Shown here in pieces: positions 17,893-26,052 of a stretch of DNA of 64,000 bases. Location of the stretch: the NCBI RefSeq assembly GCF_019797825.1, contig NZ_CP081855.1, positions 1,426,001 to 1,490,000 of the forward strand, read 5' to 3'. Under the pieces are notes generated by a model, which searched no databases, was not told the origin of the DNA, and saw nothing but the letters and a program-made list of their open reading frames with translations. This DNA comes from Limosilactobacillus panis. GTDB lineage: Bacteria > Bacillota > Bacilli > Lactobacillales > Lactobacillaceae. Position 1 is the stretch's first letter; each line of letters starts with the position of its first letter. A program made the position numbers and the translations under genes.

Positions 17893-18348
17893 ATGGCAGA
17901 GGCAGAACTTGATCAGGCATTAGACCTATTGCGTAGTCATAAGGTGCGGCTAACTCCCCAGCGAAAGACCATCCTGGAATACCTGATCACCCACCATACT
18001 CACCCGAGTGTCGAAATGATTTATCAAGACCTCAAAGATAGTGTCGATAACATAAGTATGGCCACCGTCTACAATACACTTAAGCTGTTCGTCGATTACA
18101 ACTTGGTAATCGAGTTGAAGAACGGTGACGGTAGTACCCACTATGACTACTTTGGTCATCCCCACTACCATGTTGTCTGCGACAATTGTGGTAAGATCAC
18201 TGATGTCTTTGATGAACATTTTTCTGAAATTACCCGGGAAATGGCTGACATGACCCGGCGCAAGACCCACTACCTGGTAACGGGCAATAACATTGAGGTT
18301 CACGGTCTGTGCCCTGAGTGTCAACGAAAATTACATTTAAACCGCTAA
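17893..18348 (+). CDS. perR: Fur family regulator, PerR-like
   Basis: A 151-residue metalloregulator. It has an N-terminal winged helix (VRLTPQRKTILEYL, then SMATVYNTLKLF as the recognition part) and a C-terminal dimer domain. The structural zinc site is made of CDNCG and CPECQ. The metal-sensing region HYDYFGHPHYHVVC resembles PerR more than Fur or Zur, and a Per-box-like site lies before the gene. ATG 17893 is chosen over 17875 because AAAGGAGAG sits before it. PerR proteins use iron-catalysed histidine oxidation to sense peroxide. Fur or Zur remain possible. Confidence 0.85.
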   Translation: MAEAELDQALDLLRSHKVRLTPQRKTILEYLITHHTHPSVEMIYQDLKDSVDNISMATVYNTLKLFVDYNLVIELKNGDGSTHYDYFGHPHYHVVCDNCGKITDVFDEHFSEITREMADMTRRKTHYLVTGNNIEVHGLCPECQRKLHLNR

Positions 18349-18372
18349 TATTAAGCAAAAAGGCTCCTTTTA

Positions 18373-19722
18373 TTATTCATTTTGCTGGGTCAAAGAGGCG
18401 ATAAACAAGACCACAAACCAGCCCAGGGTAAAGATAAGGGCGGTAAGGGTCTGCCTATCCATGCACAAGACGACTAAGACAAAGGCCAGAAAGGCCAGGA
18501 CCAGGTAATCCGTGAACGGTGCGCCTGGCAACTTAAACGGGCGCGCCGTCGCACAATTCTTTATGAAGCGCAGGTGGGCACCAATAATGGCGGCCCAGAT
18601 GAATAGGAAACTTGTCGTGGCAATGCTCGAGATCAAGGTGAACACCTCACCCGGCATCAAGAAGTTCAGTAACGCCGCCACCCCAATCACAGCCGAGGAA
18701 ATAACGACTGCCCGGGCCGGAACCTGGTGCTTAGAGAGACGGCTGATTGCCCGAACACGGGGATGGTGGGAATTGGCAGTCAGCTCCGCCAGCATCCGCC
18801 CCGTCGTATAAATAGAACTGTTACATGCCGAAGCTGCCGCGGTAATGACAATAAAGTTAACCACGCTCGCGGCTCCGCGCAAGCCAGCATCCTGGAAAAC
18901 CAGAACAAAGGGACTATTTGAAGGCGAAAGCTGCTTCCACGGGTAAATGCACATGATGGCCGCCAGTGCCCCAAGGTAAAAAATCAATACCCGGATAGAA
19001 ATACCGTTGATTGCCTCCGGAATTACTTTGCGGGGGTTCTCCGCCTCCGCCGCGGTGACCCCCACCATTTCGATGCCAACAAAAGCAAAGACAACCATTT
19101 GAAATGACATCACGAAGCCCTTGGCCCCCGTCGCAAAGAAGCCATTGTAGGCCACCAGATTCTTGGGGGAGGTCACGTACCCCCCGGCCGACTTAAATTG
19201 GATTATGACCATGAAAATCCCGACCGCAATCAAAACAATGATTGCCACAATCTTAATCATTGCGAACCAGAATTCGATTTCGCCAAAAACGTTGACCGTT
19301 ATCAGGTTCAGGCACAAGAAGATCAGGAGGGTGATTACCCCGGGAATCCACTGAGGAACGTGGGGGAGCCATATCTGAATATAGAGTCCAATCGCCGTAA
19401 TCTCCGCCATCGCAAGTGCTAACCAGCAGGCCCAGTAAGCCCAGCCGGCAATAAAGCTAACCCGCTTACCCAGGTAATCACGGATAGCCTCCATGAATGA
19501 CCGGTAGTGCAGATTTGACAATAAGAGCTCACCCAATGCTCGCATGATTGCGAAGCAGGCGATCCCCGTAATTAAGTAAGCAAGTAAGATTGCCGGTCCC
19601 GCTGCCCGAATTGCCTTTCCTGAGCCTAGGAAAAGGCCAGTACCAATCGTTCCACCGAGGGCCATTAGCTGGATGTGGCGGCTCTTCAAGCTGCGCTTCA
19701 TCTGCGTCTGTTTATCGTCCAT
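18373..19722 (-). CDS. amino acid permease, APC superfamily (AAT family)
   Basis: A 449-residue, 12-helix transporter. The N-terminal block reads RHIQLMALGGTIGTGLFLGSG, which is the substrate-binding first helix of the AAT family, and the typical FVGIEMVGVTAAEAENP follows in the middle. Such proteins import amino acids with protons; the specificity is not readable. The frame is open to 19794, but the ribosome binding site AAGGAGAAT precedes MDDKQTQ at 19722. It is divergent from a VanZ-like gene. Confidence 0.9.
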   Translation of the reverse strand: MDDKQTQMKRSLKSRHIQLMALGGTIGTGLFLGSGKAIRAAGPAILLAYLITGIACFAIMRALGELLLSNLHYRSFMEAIRDYLGKRVSFIAGWAYWACWLALAMAEITAIGLYIQIWLPHVPQWIPGVITLLIFLCLNLITVNVFGEIEFWFAMIKIVAIIVLIAVGIFMVIIQFKSAGGYVTSPKNLVAYNGFFATGAKGFVMSFQMVVFAFVGIEMVGVTAAEAENPRKVIPEAINGISIRVLIFYLGALAAIMCIYPWKQLSPSNSPFVLVFQDAGLRGAASVVNFIVITAAASACNSSIYTTGRMLAELTANSHHPRVRAISRLSKHQVPARAVVISSAVIGVAALLNFLMPGEVFTLISSIATTSFLFIWAAIIGAHLRFIKNCATARPFKLPGAPFTDYLVLAFLAFVLVVLCMDRQTLTALIFTLGWFVVLFIASLTQQNE

Positions 19723-19852
19723 TTTTTCAATTCTCCTTAACCTTCCATTGTCAACACATCCCCTAGCGGTTAAGCTATTAATGGTGGCTGACAATTAGTC
19801 TCGAGCCCTTATTGTATACCTATTTTGGTAAATTGAACCCGCTAAGGAGAAA

Positions 19853-20395
19853 ATTAATATCCAATACCTAGCTTTTTTAACCTACTTTTTAATATGTTGC
19901 GCCATTATTAAGCATTTCTGGCCTCGCTACCCAGGATGGGGGCAGCGGATCATCCTACTGAGCCTTTTGGTCTACATCACGGCAGTCATGGCCCTGTGCT
20001 TGACCCCCGCGCTTCTTAGCGTTGCCTCTGCTCATAAGCGTCTTTTCTATCTCTGGGGTGTTCCCTATAATATCATCCCCTTCCAGGGACTCAGCCACGA
20101 GTTCTTCCTCAACGTCATTATGACGGTTCCCTGGGGCGTCTACCTATTCCTTATTAACCACCGGCAGAGATTAGCAGGGGTCATCCTGTTCTCTTTTCTG
20201 TTCAGTCTCTTCATTGAGCTGAACCAGTTCATCCTCGACCTGCTAGTCAACCTGGGTCGACTAGCTGATGTCGATGATTTGATTACCAACACGGCCGGGG
20301 GCCTGATCGGTTTCTTGGTTATGACCCTCTTATTCCGGACACAAGTCCACCGCTTGATTCAATATTTTAGTCTCAGTAAGGACAAAGTTTGGTAA
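19853..20395 (+). CDS. VanZ-like membrane protein, probable AUU start
   Basis: A VanZ-domain protein of about 180 residues with four or five hydrophobic segments and the family motif FIELNQFILDL...GRLADVDDLITNTAGGLIG. VanZ proteins modify teicoplanin sensitivity in enterococci; the general role is unknown. The first ATG-like start in frame (TTG 19967) would remove the first two helices and has no ribosome binding site. The frame is open from 19853, where ATT follows AAGGAG (19844-19849) by three bases. Either the AUU start is real or the start codon has mutated. Confidence 0.75.
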   Translation: MNIQYLAFLTYFLICCAIIKHFWPRYPGWGQRIILLSLLVYITAVMALCLTPALLSVASAHKRLFYLWGVPYNIIPFQGLSHEFFLNVIMTVPWGVYLFLINHRQRLAGVILFSFLFSLFIELNQFILDLLVNLGRLADVDDLITNTAGGLIGFLVMTLLFRTQVHRLIQYFSLSKDKVW

Positions 20396-20418
20396 ACTAT
20401 TACTGTGAGGTGACATTA

Positions 20419-20589
20419 ATGATTTCAAACGAACAGCGTGCACACGATATTGCAATTGCCTTAATGCAAGCTAACAGCAAGGATGTTGAACCAATTGAGG
20501 CTTACCACCGCTATGTCAACTATCTGCTGCCGATTTTACGGGAAATTGATAAGGACTTCCCCCACGGAATCCGCGAACACCTTAATTAA
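20419..20589 (+). CDS. small conserved hypothetical protein
   Basis: A 56-residue soluble, largely helical protein (MISNEQRAHDIAIALMQANS, then a Tyr-rich helix and an acidic end). The ATG at 20419 has the ribosome binding site GAGGTGA seven bases upstream, and the codon usage is that of a lactobacillar gene. It begins 23 bp after the VanZ-like stop, so the two are probably co-transcribed. A terminator follows at once. No known domain. Confidence 0.75.
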   Translation: MISNEQRAHDIAIALMQANSKDVEPIEAYHRYVNYLLPILREIDKDFPHGIREHLN

Positions 20590-20591
20590 AA

Positions 20592-20636
20592 ATATACTAA
20601 ATACGCCACGACTCGGCCAAGCCCGTATCATGGTGT
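20592..20636 (+). terminator. Rho-independent terminator
   Basis: AAATACGCCA and TGGTGTATTT form the ends of an imperfect hairpin directly after the stop at 20589, followed by TTAAT. Confidence 0.6.
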
Positions 20637-20676
20637 ATTTTAATCTATTGCTAAATTAGAAAGGGGAAAATGATTT

Positions 20677-21201
20677 ATGTTTAATGAACATCAAAAACGA
20701 TTCGACTGGTTTAGTCTAATTCTGGGAATCCTGTTTGTGATTGCGGGCTTTGCATCCTTCATGCATCCCGACAAGACCCTTCACTTCCTGTCCATTCTAG
20801 TCGGGATTGCTTTTATTTATCGGGGAATCTACGAATTGTGGTTCCGTAAGTTTATTGATGTCACTCTGAACGAACACTCCGCTTGGATTGCATTCGCAGC
20901 TATTTTAGATATTATTCTAGGGGTTATTGTCCTCGTCTATCCTAACTGGGGAATTCTTTACCTAGCAATTTTATTTGCGATTTGGTTCATCATCGATGCC
21001 ATCATACAAATCAAGGCAGCAGGTCTCTTCAAAGAATTCCATCGCGGGTACGCTACCTTATTAATTATTCTCGGGAGCGTTAGCGTTGCCCTGGGAGTAA
21101 TCCTGCTGTTCAGTCCAATGCTTTCCGCACTGACCATTGTTTGGCTGGTTTCAACAATGCTGCTGGTCTTTGGCATCATGCATATTATTCAAGCATTCTA
21201 A
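20677..21201 (+). CDS. HdeD family (DUF308) membrane protein
   Basis: A 174-residue protein with six hydrophobic segments arranged as three similar pairs, the layout of HdeD/DUF308. The blocks ILGILFVIAGFASF, AILDIILGVIVLVYP and IILGSVSVALGVILLFSP show the internal repeat. E. coli HdeD is linked to acid resistance at high cell density; function in lactobacilli is not established. A ribosome binding site AAAGGGGAAA precedes the ATG. Confidence 0.85.
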   Translation: MFNEHQKRFDWFSLILGILFVIAGFASFMHPDKTLHFLSILVGIAFIYRGIYELWFRKFIDVTLNEHSAWIAFAAILDIILGVIVLVYPNWGILYLAILFAIWFIIDAIIQIKAAGLFKEFHRGYATLLIILGSVSVALGVILLFSPMLSALTIVWLVSTMLLVFGIMHIIQAF

Positions 21202-21204
21202 ACT

Positions 21205-21345
21205 AAGCCGGGAAAGGGTATGGCTAGTATAGGACAATCGTTGGCGCGTTAGGGCCAGCGGTTGTCGTAATCAATGGACTTGCTTTGCGGCACTAGACAC
21301 CAGGAACACGCTTCGACGCGAAGCTAACCTCTTGGTTCTCCCGCG
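21205..21345 (+). ncRNA. structured non-coding segment, unassigned
   Basis: About 140 bases after hdeD show nested complementarity. GCCGGGAAAG (from 21207) can close on TTCTCCCGC (to 21344) with a bulged C. Inside are a 12-bp hairpin, GACAATCGTTGG with CCAGCGGTTGTC (21233-21266), and a second hairpin, CCAGGA with TCTTGG, capped by GCTTCG-ACG-CGAAGC (21300-21335). No reading frame is present. The strand is not certain. The IS1182 copy begins 27 bp later. It could be a small RNA of the 6S or Lacto-usp type, but I cannot match it to a known family. Confidence 0.35.
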
Positions 21346-21371
21346 ATTACTTATGTAGTGTATTTAAAAAT

Positions 21372-23204
21372 AAGAGGCTGGGAAAAAACTCCTAGTCCAA
21401 AGCAAAAACCGGATGATGAATTTTTTGAACAATTCATCATCCGGTTTTTATGTACACAGGAAATCGTTCCTGATATGATGTAATTACCACAAAACAACCC
21501 AAAGGAGCGATTTTCATGTATCAAAATTATACCATAGGACAAACCGAATTCGTACTAAGCTATAACTATGATTTACCACAAAATCATATTGCGCGGCTAA
21601 TTAGTGATTTTGTCGACTCGATTCCACAAAATGTGCTATTAGAAGATTCAGGAGCGGCTACCGGCCGCCCTTCATCGCATCCAGCAATTATGCTTAAGAT
21701 TCTCTTGTTTGCCTACGCACGTCAAACTTATTCTGGAAGAAAGATTGAAATGATGTTGGATGAGAACCTGCCAATGCGTTGGTTAGCTCATGATTATGCT
21801 TATAGCTACCATACCATTAATAACTTTCGACGCAGTCAGCACGCTAGTAAGCTAATTAAACATGCCTTTGTTTACTTTACCATGGCTTTGAAAGATCACG
21901 GACTAATTCAAAATGATGCAGTTTTTATCGATGGGACCAAGGTAGAAGCCGATGCCAATAAATATTCATTTACTTGGCGACGGGCAGTTGAAAAGTATCA
22001 CGCTAAGTTAAGAGAAAAGACGAGTAAGCTTTATGAGGAACTAGTAGAAAAACAAGTGGTGCAAGAAATGGCACCCGAGCTGGTTACTTCTGCCGAAGGC
22101 ATGGAAGTAATGGAACAAGAACTTGCGGAGAAAATCACTAAGTTAGATGAAGAGATTAAGCAAGAACCAAAAATCATCAAAGGTGGTTCAGTTAGAAAAC
22201 GGCGCCGTCGTTTTCTAAAAAAACTTCGCCATCAATTAAGCAACGACCTAATTCCGCGTGCCAAAAAGTATGAACGTGCCGAAGATATCTTCCAAGGTCG
22301 TAATAGCTATTCCAAGACTGATCATGATGCGACTTTTATGTGTATGAAGGAAGATCCGATGATGAATCGGGAGTTAAAGCCCGGCTATAACCTGCAAATC
22401 GCTACACATAAGCAATTTGTCCTTGATTACGGGCTCTTTTCAAATCCAACTGACACCAGGACCTTAGTGCCATTCCTTACCCAGTTTCATGCTTTAGATT
22501 TCTTTAAGCATATCGTTGCCGATGCCGGTTATGGTAGTGAGTACAATTACACAATGATTCTTGATCAGTTTGAAAAGCAGCCTGTTATTCCATACACAAC
22601 TTATCAAAAGGAACAGAAACATAAATTTAAAAACGATCCAACTAAATCACAAAATTGGCAGTATAATGCCGAAGATGATTACTACATCGATCATTTAGGA
22701 GTTCGCTTTAGCTTTTATCGGTATAGTAGGCGAACCGATAAATATGGTTTCGAACGTGATTTCAAACTCTACCGAGCGGATAAGCACCAACTGTCAGAAC
22801 AATTGGATGAGTTGGCAAAAACACCAAGTGGTCGGCAACGCTATATGCAGGTTAACCCAACGTGGAATTATTACAAGGCTAAAGTAAAAGCAACCCTCTC
22901 AAGTGACGAAGGCAAGGCAATTTATCGTCGACGAAAGTTCGACGTTGAGCCAGTCTTTGGTCACATGAAGAGGGATTTTGGCATACGCCGAACTCATCTA
23001 CGCGGACAACGGGCTGTGGAAAATGACATTGGGCTAGCCTTGATGGCATTAAATCTAACGAAATTTGGTCAATCAATTAGTCGATTGGCGACTAATTTTA
23101 TAAATAATTTAAAATCCGGACTATGATTTTTGAATCGATCAAAAATTATAGTCCGGATTTTACTGTTAGAGAACCAAGAATTAATAGTTAATTCCCAGCC
23201 TCTT
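21372..23204 (+). mobile_element. IS1182-family insertion sequence, copy 1
   Basis: The element is 1833 bp, with terminal inverted repeats AAGAGGCTGGGAA at both ends and one transposase gene. Strong hairpins flank the gene inside each end: ACCGGATGATGAATT with AATTCATCATCCGGT at the left, and AATCCGGACTAT with ATAGTCCGGATT at the right. They look like terminators that shield the transposase from outside transcription. Copy 2 at 42435-44267 has exactly the same length and, where compared, the same sequence in opposite orientation. No clear target duplication is visible; the flanks are AT-rich. Confidence 0.93.
21516..23126 (+). CDS. IS1182-family transposase (copy 1), intact
   Basis: A 536-residue DDE transposase. 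It has an N-terminal DUF772-type domain (GRPSSHPAIMLKILLFAYARQ), a first catalytic Asp in FIDGTKVEAD (about 140), a long basic coiled insertion (about 160-260), a second Asp in VADAGYGSEYN (about 345), and the catalytic Glu in VEPVFGHMKRDFG (about 493). The protein is residue-for-residue the same as that of copy 2. The identity of the two copies implies recent transposition, and both appear functional. Confidence 0.95.
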   Translation: MYQNYTIGQTEFVLSYNYDLPQNHIARLISDFVDSIPQNVLLEDSGAATGRPSSHPAIMLKILLFAYARQTYSGRKIEMMLDENLPMRWLAHDYAYSYHTINNFRRSQHASKLIKHAFVYFTMALKDHGLIQNDAVFIDGTKVEADANKYSFTWRRAVEKYHAKLREKTSKLYEELVEKQVVQEMAPELVTSAEGMEVMEQELAEKITKLDEEIKQEPKIIKGGSVRKRRRRFLKKLRHQLSNDLIPRAKKYERAEDIFQGRNSYSKTDHDATFMCMKEDPMMNRELKPGYNLQIATHKQFVLDYGLFSNPTDTRTLVPFLTQFHALDFFKHIVADAGYGSEYNYTMILDQFEKQPVIPYTTYQKEQKHKFKNDPTKSQNWQYNAEDDYYIDHLGVRFSFYRYSRRTDKYGFERDFKLYRADKHQLSEQLDELAKTPSGRQRYMQVNPTWNYYKAKVKATLSSDEGKAIYRRRKFDVEPVFGHMKRDFGIRRTHLRGQRAVENDIGLALMALNLTKFGQSISRLATNFINNLKSGL

Positions 23205-23225
23205 ACTTTTAAAGGCAATTATTTA

Positions 23226-23654
23226 TTAGTCAATATCAATCCGGGTGTCGTTCTCGTCACTAGCTTGTAGCTTTGGCAGGTTCAAGGTCAAAACACCGTT
23301 CGTGTATTGAGCCTTAACTGCGTCCCGGTCAACGTCTGGCAAACGGTATTGCCGACTCATCTGACCATACCGCCGTTCGGTGTGGAGAACATTACCATCC
23401 TTGTCGCTGTCATCGGCAAAGGTGTCCCGGTGACCAGTTACGGACAAAATGTTGTTAGCATAGTTGATATGAATGTCTTTCTTATCAAAGCCAGGCATAT
23501 CAATCTTGACCATGTAGCCCTTATCATTTTCAGACACATCGGTCTTCATGTGATCAGCTACTGGTGTTAAGTCTGAGAAGAAGTCATCATTCATCCAGTC
23601 ACGCATATTCATCAGATTATCAAATAAGTTGTTACGACGTTGAATTTCGTTAGC
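23226..23654 (-). CDS. small heat shock protein, Hsp20/alpha-crystallin family
   Basis: A 142-residue chaperone with an alpha-crystallin domain (about 35-125), including MVKIDMPGFDKKDI and the GVLTLNLPK motif. It holds unfolding proteins in an oligomer. The frame is open to 23708, but the ATG at 23654 lies behind AAAGGATG and gives the usual N-terminus. Two heat-shock operators, CtsR and CIRCE, lie directly upstream, so it is probably under dual repression. IS1182 copy 1 ends 21 bp after its stop codon, so the native terminator may have been displaced. Confidence 0.93.
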   Translation of the reverse strand, partial: ANEIQRRNNLFDNLMNMRDWMNDDFFSDLTPVADHMKTDVSENDKGYMVKIDMPGFDKKDIHINYANNILSVTGHRDTFADDSDKDGNVLHTERRYGQMSRQYRLPDVDRDAVKAQYTNGVLTLNLPKLQASDENDTRIDID

Positions 23655-23709
23655 CATATATTGAATCATCCTTTCTAATACCTTGTTTACATTTTCTATA
23701 TTAATCATT

Positions 23710-23759
23710 GGTCAACAATAGTCAAGAAAAAATTAGCAGTTAATTGTGTTGAGTGCTAA
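23710..23759 (-). promoter_or_regulatory. tandem CtsR site and CIRCE operator of hsp20
   Basis: Two recognised heat-shock operators lie within 50 bp. The first is a CtsR direct repeat, GGTCAAC-AAT-AGTCAAG (23710-23726, plus strand), with the canonical 3-bp spacing. The second is a CIRCE inverted repeat, TTAGCAGTT-N9-GAGTGCTAA (23733-23759), with one perfect arm and two changes in the other. A weaker CtsR-like repeat continues at about 23766-23782. CIRCE is bound by HrcA and the heptads by CtsR. Confidence 0.88.
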
Positions 23760-23937
23760 TTTTTATTTGACCAATATTAACTAAACGGCTAATTGCAACG
23801 TGCCCAAGGGTTCTGGCACCTGACATTTTACTAATTGACGAGCAGAAATTTTATCTATTCTTCTAAATATATGAATATTTTATCATACATAATTGTGCTA
23901 AAATGTACCTATTAATTACTGAGGAAGGCTTAAGACA

Positions 23938-24501
23938 ATGAATCTTATGAAAAAACTACTATTAATCACTCTGGTTGGTGTATTTGCATTTATCACAACT
24001 AGTGTCACCGCTAGTGCCGATTCCCACATGCGGACACCCATTGATTACCGGAAGCCATCAGAGACGATTCCTTACCCGGATATCGACAAACTCAAGGATC
24101 CCTGGATTAAGGTCAGCATCAACAAAAACCGGGTCTACATCATGTCTGGCAATAAGGCGGTATACACAATGTACTGCAGCGCCGGAAAGTACGAAAACAA
24201 GGATGGTAAACGGGTAAGTATTACGCCGACTGGCACCTTCGCTATCCAGTCCGAACGGGGTAATAGCTTCTACAACCCATCGGTTAAGTGTGGGGCAAAT
24301 AACTACGTTTCTTGGCACGACAACGGTTCCTACCTCTTTCACAGTGTCCCAACGGATAAGGACGGCCACTACATCAAGTCCGAAGCGGCTAAGTTGGGTA
24401 AAATGACCGCCTCTCACGGCTGTGTCCGCCTGTCCGTTCCAGACTCCAAGTGGATGATGAACGTGCCGGAAGGAACCAAGGTTGTTGTCCAGGATAACTA
24501 A
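23938..24501 (+). CDS. secreted L,D-transpeptidase, YkuD family
   Basis: A 187-residue exported protein with a signal peptide (about 1-28, cleavage after SASA) and a single YkuD domain carrying the active-site motif ASHGCVRLS (about 158-166). It lacks the peptidoglycan-binding repeats of the larger homologue at 4833-6230, so it is probably released or loosely bound. The ribosome binding site GAGGAAGG precedes the ATG. The aldo/keto reductase gene starts 14 bp after its stop, which points to a shared transcript although the functions differ. Confidence 0.9.
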   Translation: MNLMKKLLLITLVGVFAFITTSVTASADSHMRTPIDYRKPSETIPYPDIDKLKDPWIKVSINKNRVYIMSGNKAVYTMYCSAGKYENKDGKRVSITPTGTFAIQSERGNSFYNPSVKCGANNYVSWHDNGSYLFHSVPTDKDGHYIKSEAAKLGKMTASHGCVRLSVPDSKWMMNVPEGTKVVVQDN

Positions 24502-24515
24502 GAGGAGGTTTCCTA

Positions 24516-25364
24516 ATGAAAGAGGTAACAATTAACGGGATCACCCTCCCTGCCGTGGGTATCGGCACCTGGAACGTCGGTGATCACCCTAGCCAACGGC
24601 AAGACGAAATTGCCGCCATCCAAGCTGGCATCAATGCCGGGGCCCGGGTGGTAGATACCGCTGAAATGTATGGCAATGGCCGTGCAGAGCGACTTGTCAA
24701 GGACGCCATCGCCCCCTTTGACCGGGGAAATCTTTTTCTGATTGATAAAGTCCTCCCCCAAAACGCTAGTGCCCGCCTTTTAGAACGGAGTCTCGACCGG
24801 AGCCTACAAAACGTGGGAACCGATTACTTTGACCTCTACCTCCTTCACTGGCGGGGAACGGTACCCCTATTAGAAACAGTCACTACTATGGAGGAAATGG
24901 TTAAGAAGGGTAAGATTAGGTCCTGGGGGGTCTCCAACTTTGATGTCAGTGACCTCCAGGAGCTATGGGCACTGCCCAATGGGGACCACTGCGTTGCCAA
25001 TCAAGACCTGTATAACCTTGATGAACGCGGGATTGAGTTTGACCTTCTTCCCGTGATGCGGACCCAACGTCTCCCTTTAATTGCTTACTCCCCCCTTGCC
25101 CAGGGTGATTCTATCTCAGGCAAACTAGCTACCAATAAAGTCCTGCAAGAGATTGCTGCTAACCACCAGGCCACAATTTACCAGGTAATGCTGGCATGGA
25201 CGCTACGGGAACCAGGCGTTCTGGCAATTCCAAAGAGCGGTTCGGCACAACACGCTCAGTTAAATGTCCAGGCCAGTTCACTTGAATTTACCAGTGACGA
25301 ACTGAAGCAGCTAGCGGCCACCTTTCCCAAACCAACTAGTAAGCAGCCATTAGCTGTCATCTAA
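24516..25364 (+). CDS. aldo/keto reductase
   Basis: A 282-residue NADPH-dependent oxidoreductase with the (beta/alpha)8 fold. The catalytic tetrad can be seen: Asp in VVDTAEMYG, the Tyr four residues later, Lys in LIDKVLP and His in YLLHWRG. The cofactor-binding end has AIPKSGSAQHAQLN. The natural substrate is unknown; related enzymes reduce small aldehydes and ketones. The ribosome binding site GAGGAGG lies between it and the upstream L,D-transpeptidase gene. Confidence 0.92.
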   Translation: MKEVTINGITLPAVGIGTWNVGDHPSQRQDEIAAIQAGINAGARVVDTAEMYGNGRAERLVKDAIAPFDRGNLFLIDKVLPQNASARLLERSLDRSLQNVGTDYFDLYLLHWRGTVPLLETVTTMEEMVKKGKIRSWGVSNFDVSDLQELWALPNGDHCVANQDLYNLDERGIEFDLLPVMRTQRLPLIAYSPLAQGDSISGKLATNKVLQEIAANHQATIYQVMLAWTLREPGVLAIPKSGSAQHAQLNVQASSLEFTSDELKQLAATFPKPTSKQPLAVI

Positions 25365-25370
25365 TAAAAC

Positions 25371-25419
25371 GAAAAAATCGACACCAGCGCTTGAATTCAA
25401 ACGTTAGTGTCGATTTTTT
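25371..25419. terminator. bidirectional Rho-independent terminator
   Basis: AAAAAATCGACAC and GTGTCGATTTTTT form a stem between the convergent aldo/keto reductase and thioesterase genes. Confidence 0.85.
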
Positions 25420-25927
25420 AGCCTCGCCAGGGAAAATCGAGCGAGATGGCACCAGCAATTTGTTGCTCAGACTGCCGACTAGCCCGTCGCTTTTGACGAC
25501 GACCTTCGTACCCGGCCATTAGTGTCCGTTGCTCATCGGTCTCTGGAACCATCCCCGCCACCGGAACTGCTTTATGAGGGTCTTCAATGACGTAAGTGAT
25601 GAAGCAGGTGAAACCCAAGAAGCGTTCGCCGGTCATCAAGTGCTCACCAATAACCTTGACGAAGACCTCGATGGAGCGGTGACCAACTCCAGTGACGTAA
25701 GCCTCCATGCACATTGAATCTTGGAGCTTGAAGGGCCGAAGAAATTGAACGTTGTCCATGCTTGCCGTGACAACAACCGTCCGCGCAACCCGCATGGCAG
25801 CTATCGAGGCCTCCCCGTCAATTAATTCCAAAATCCGTCCCCCATAAACGGTGCCGTGTTCATTGAGGTCATCATTGAGAACCCGGTGGACGGAAATGGA
25901 GAGTGTGTCATTACATTTTGCTTGCAT
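25418..25927 (-). CDS. acyl-CoA thioesterase, hotdog fold (YciA-like)
   Basis: A 169-residue protein with one hotdog domain: LNEHGTVYGGRILELIDGEAS holds the central helix and active-site Asp typical of YciA/BACH enzymes, and MDNVQFLRPFKLQDS is the following strand pair. It would hydrolyse acyl-CoA thioesters. A basic tail (GRRQKRRASRQ) extends beyond the domain. It is a single gene facing a terminator, with its own promoter at about 25930-25980. Confidence 0.88.
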   Translation of the reverse strand: MQAKCNDTLSISVHRVLNDDLNEHGTVYGGRILELIDGEASIAAMRVARTVVVTASMDNVQFLRPFKLQDSMCMEAYVTGVGHRSIEVFVKVIGEHLMTGERFLGFTCFITYVIEDPHKAVPVAGMVPETDEQRTLMAGYEGRRQKRRASRQSEQQIAGAISLDFPWRG

Positions 25928-26052
25928 AATAAATGGAACCCCTTACACTTTTTTATTATTCTAACATAATTGGATAGAATTTAAATTTCACTCACCGTTT
26001 GCTCAAAGATACACTATAATAATAACAAGGCTATAAGAAAGGATTGAGATCA

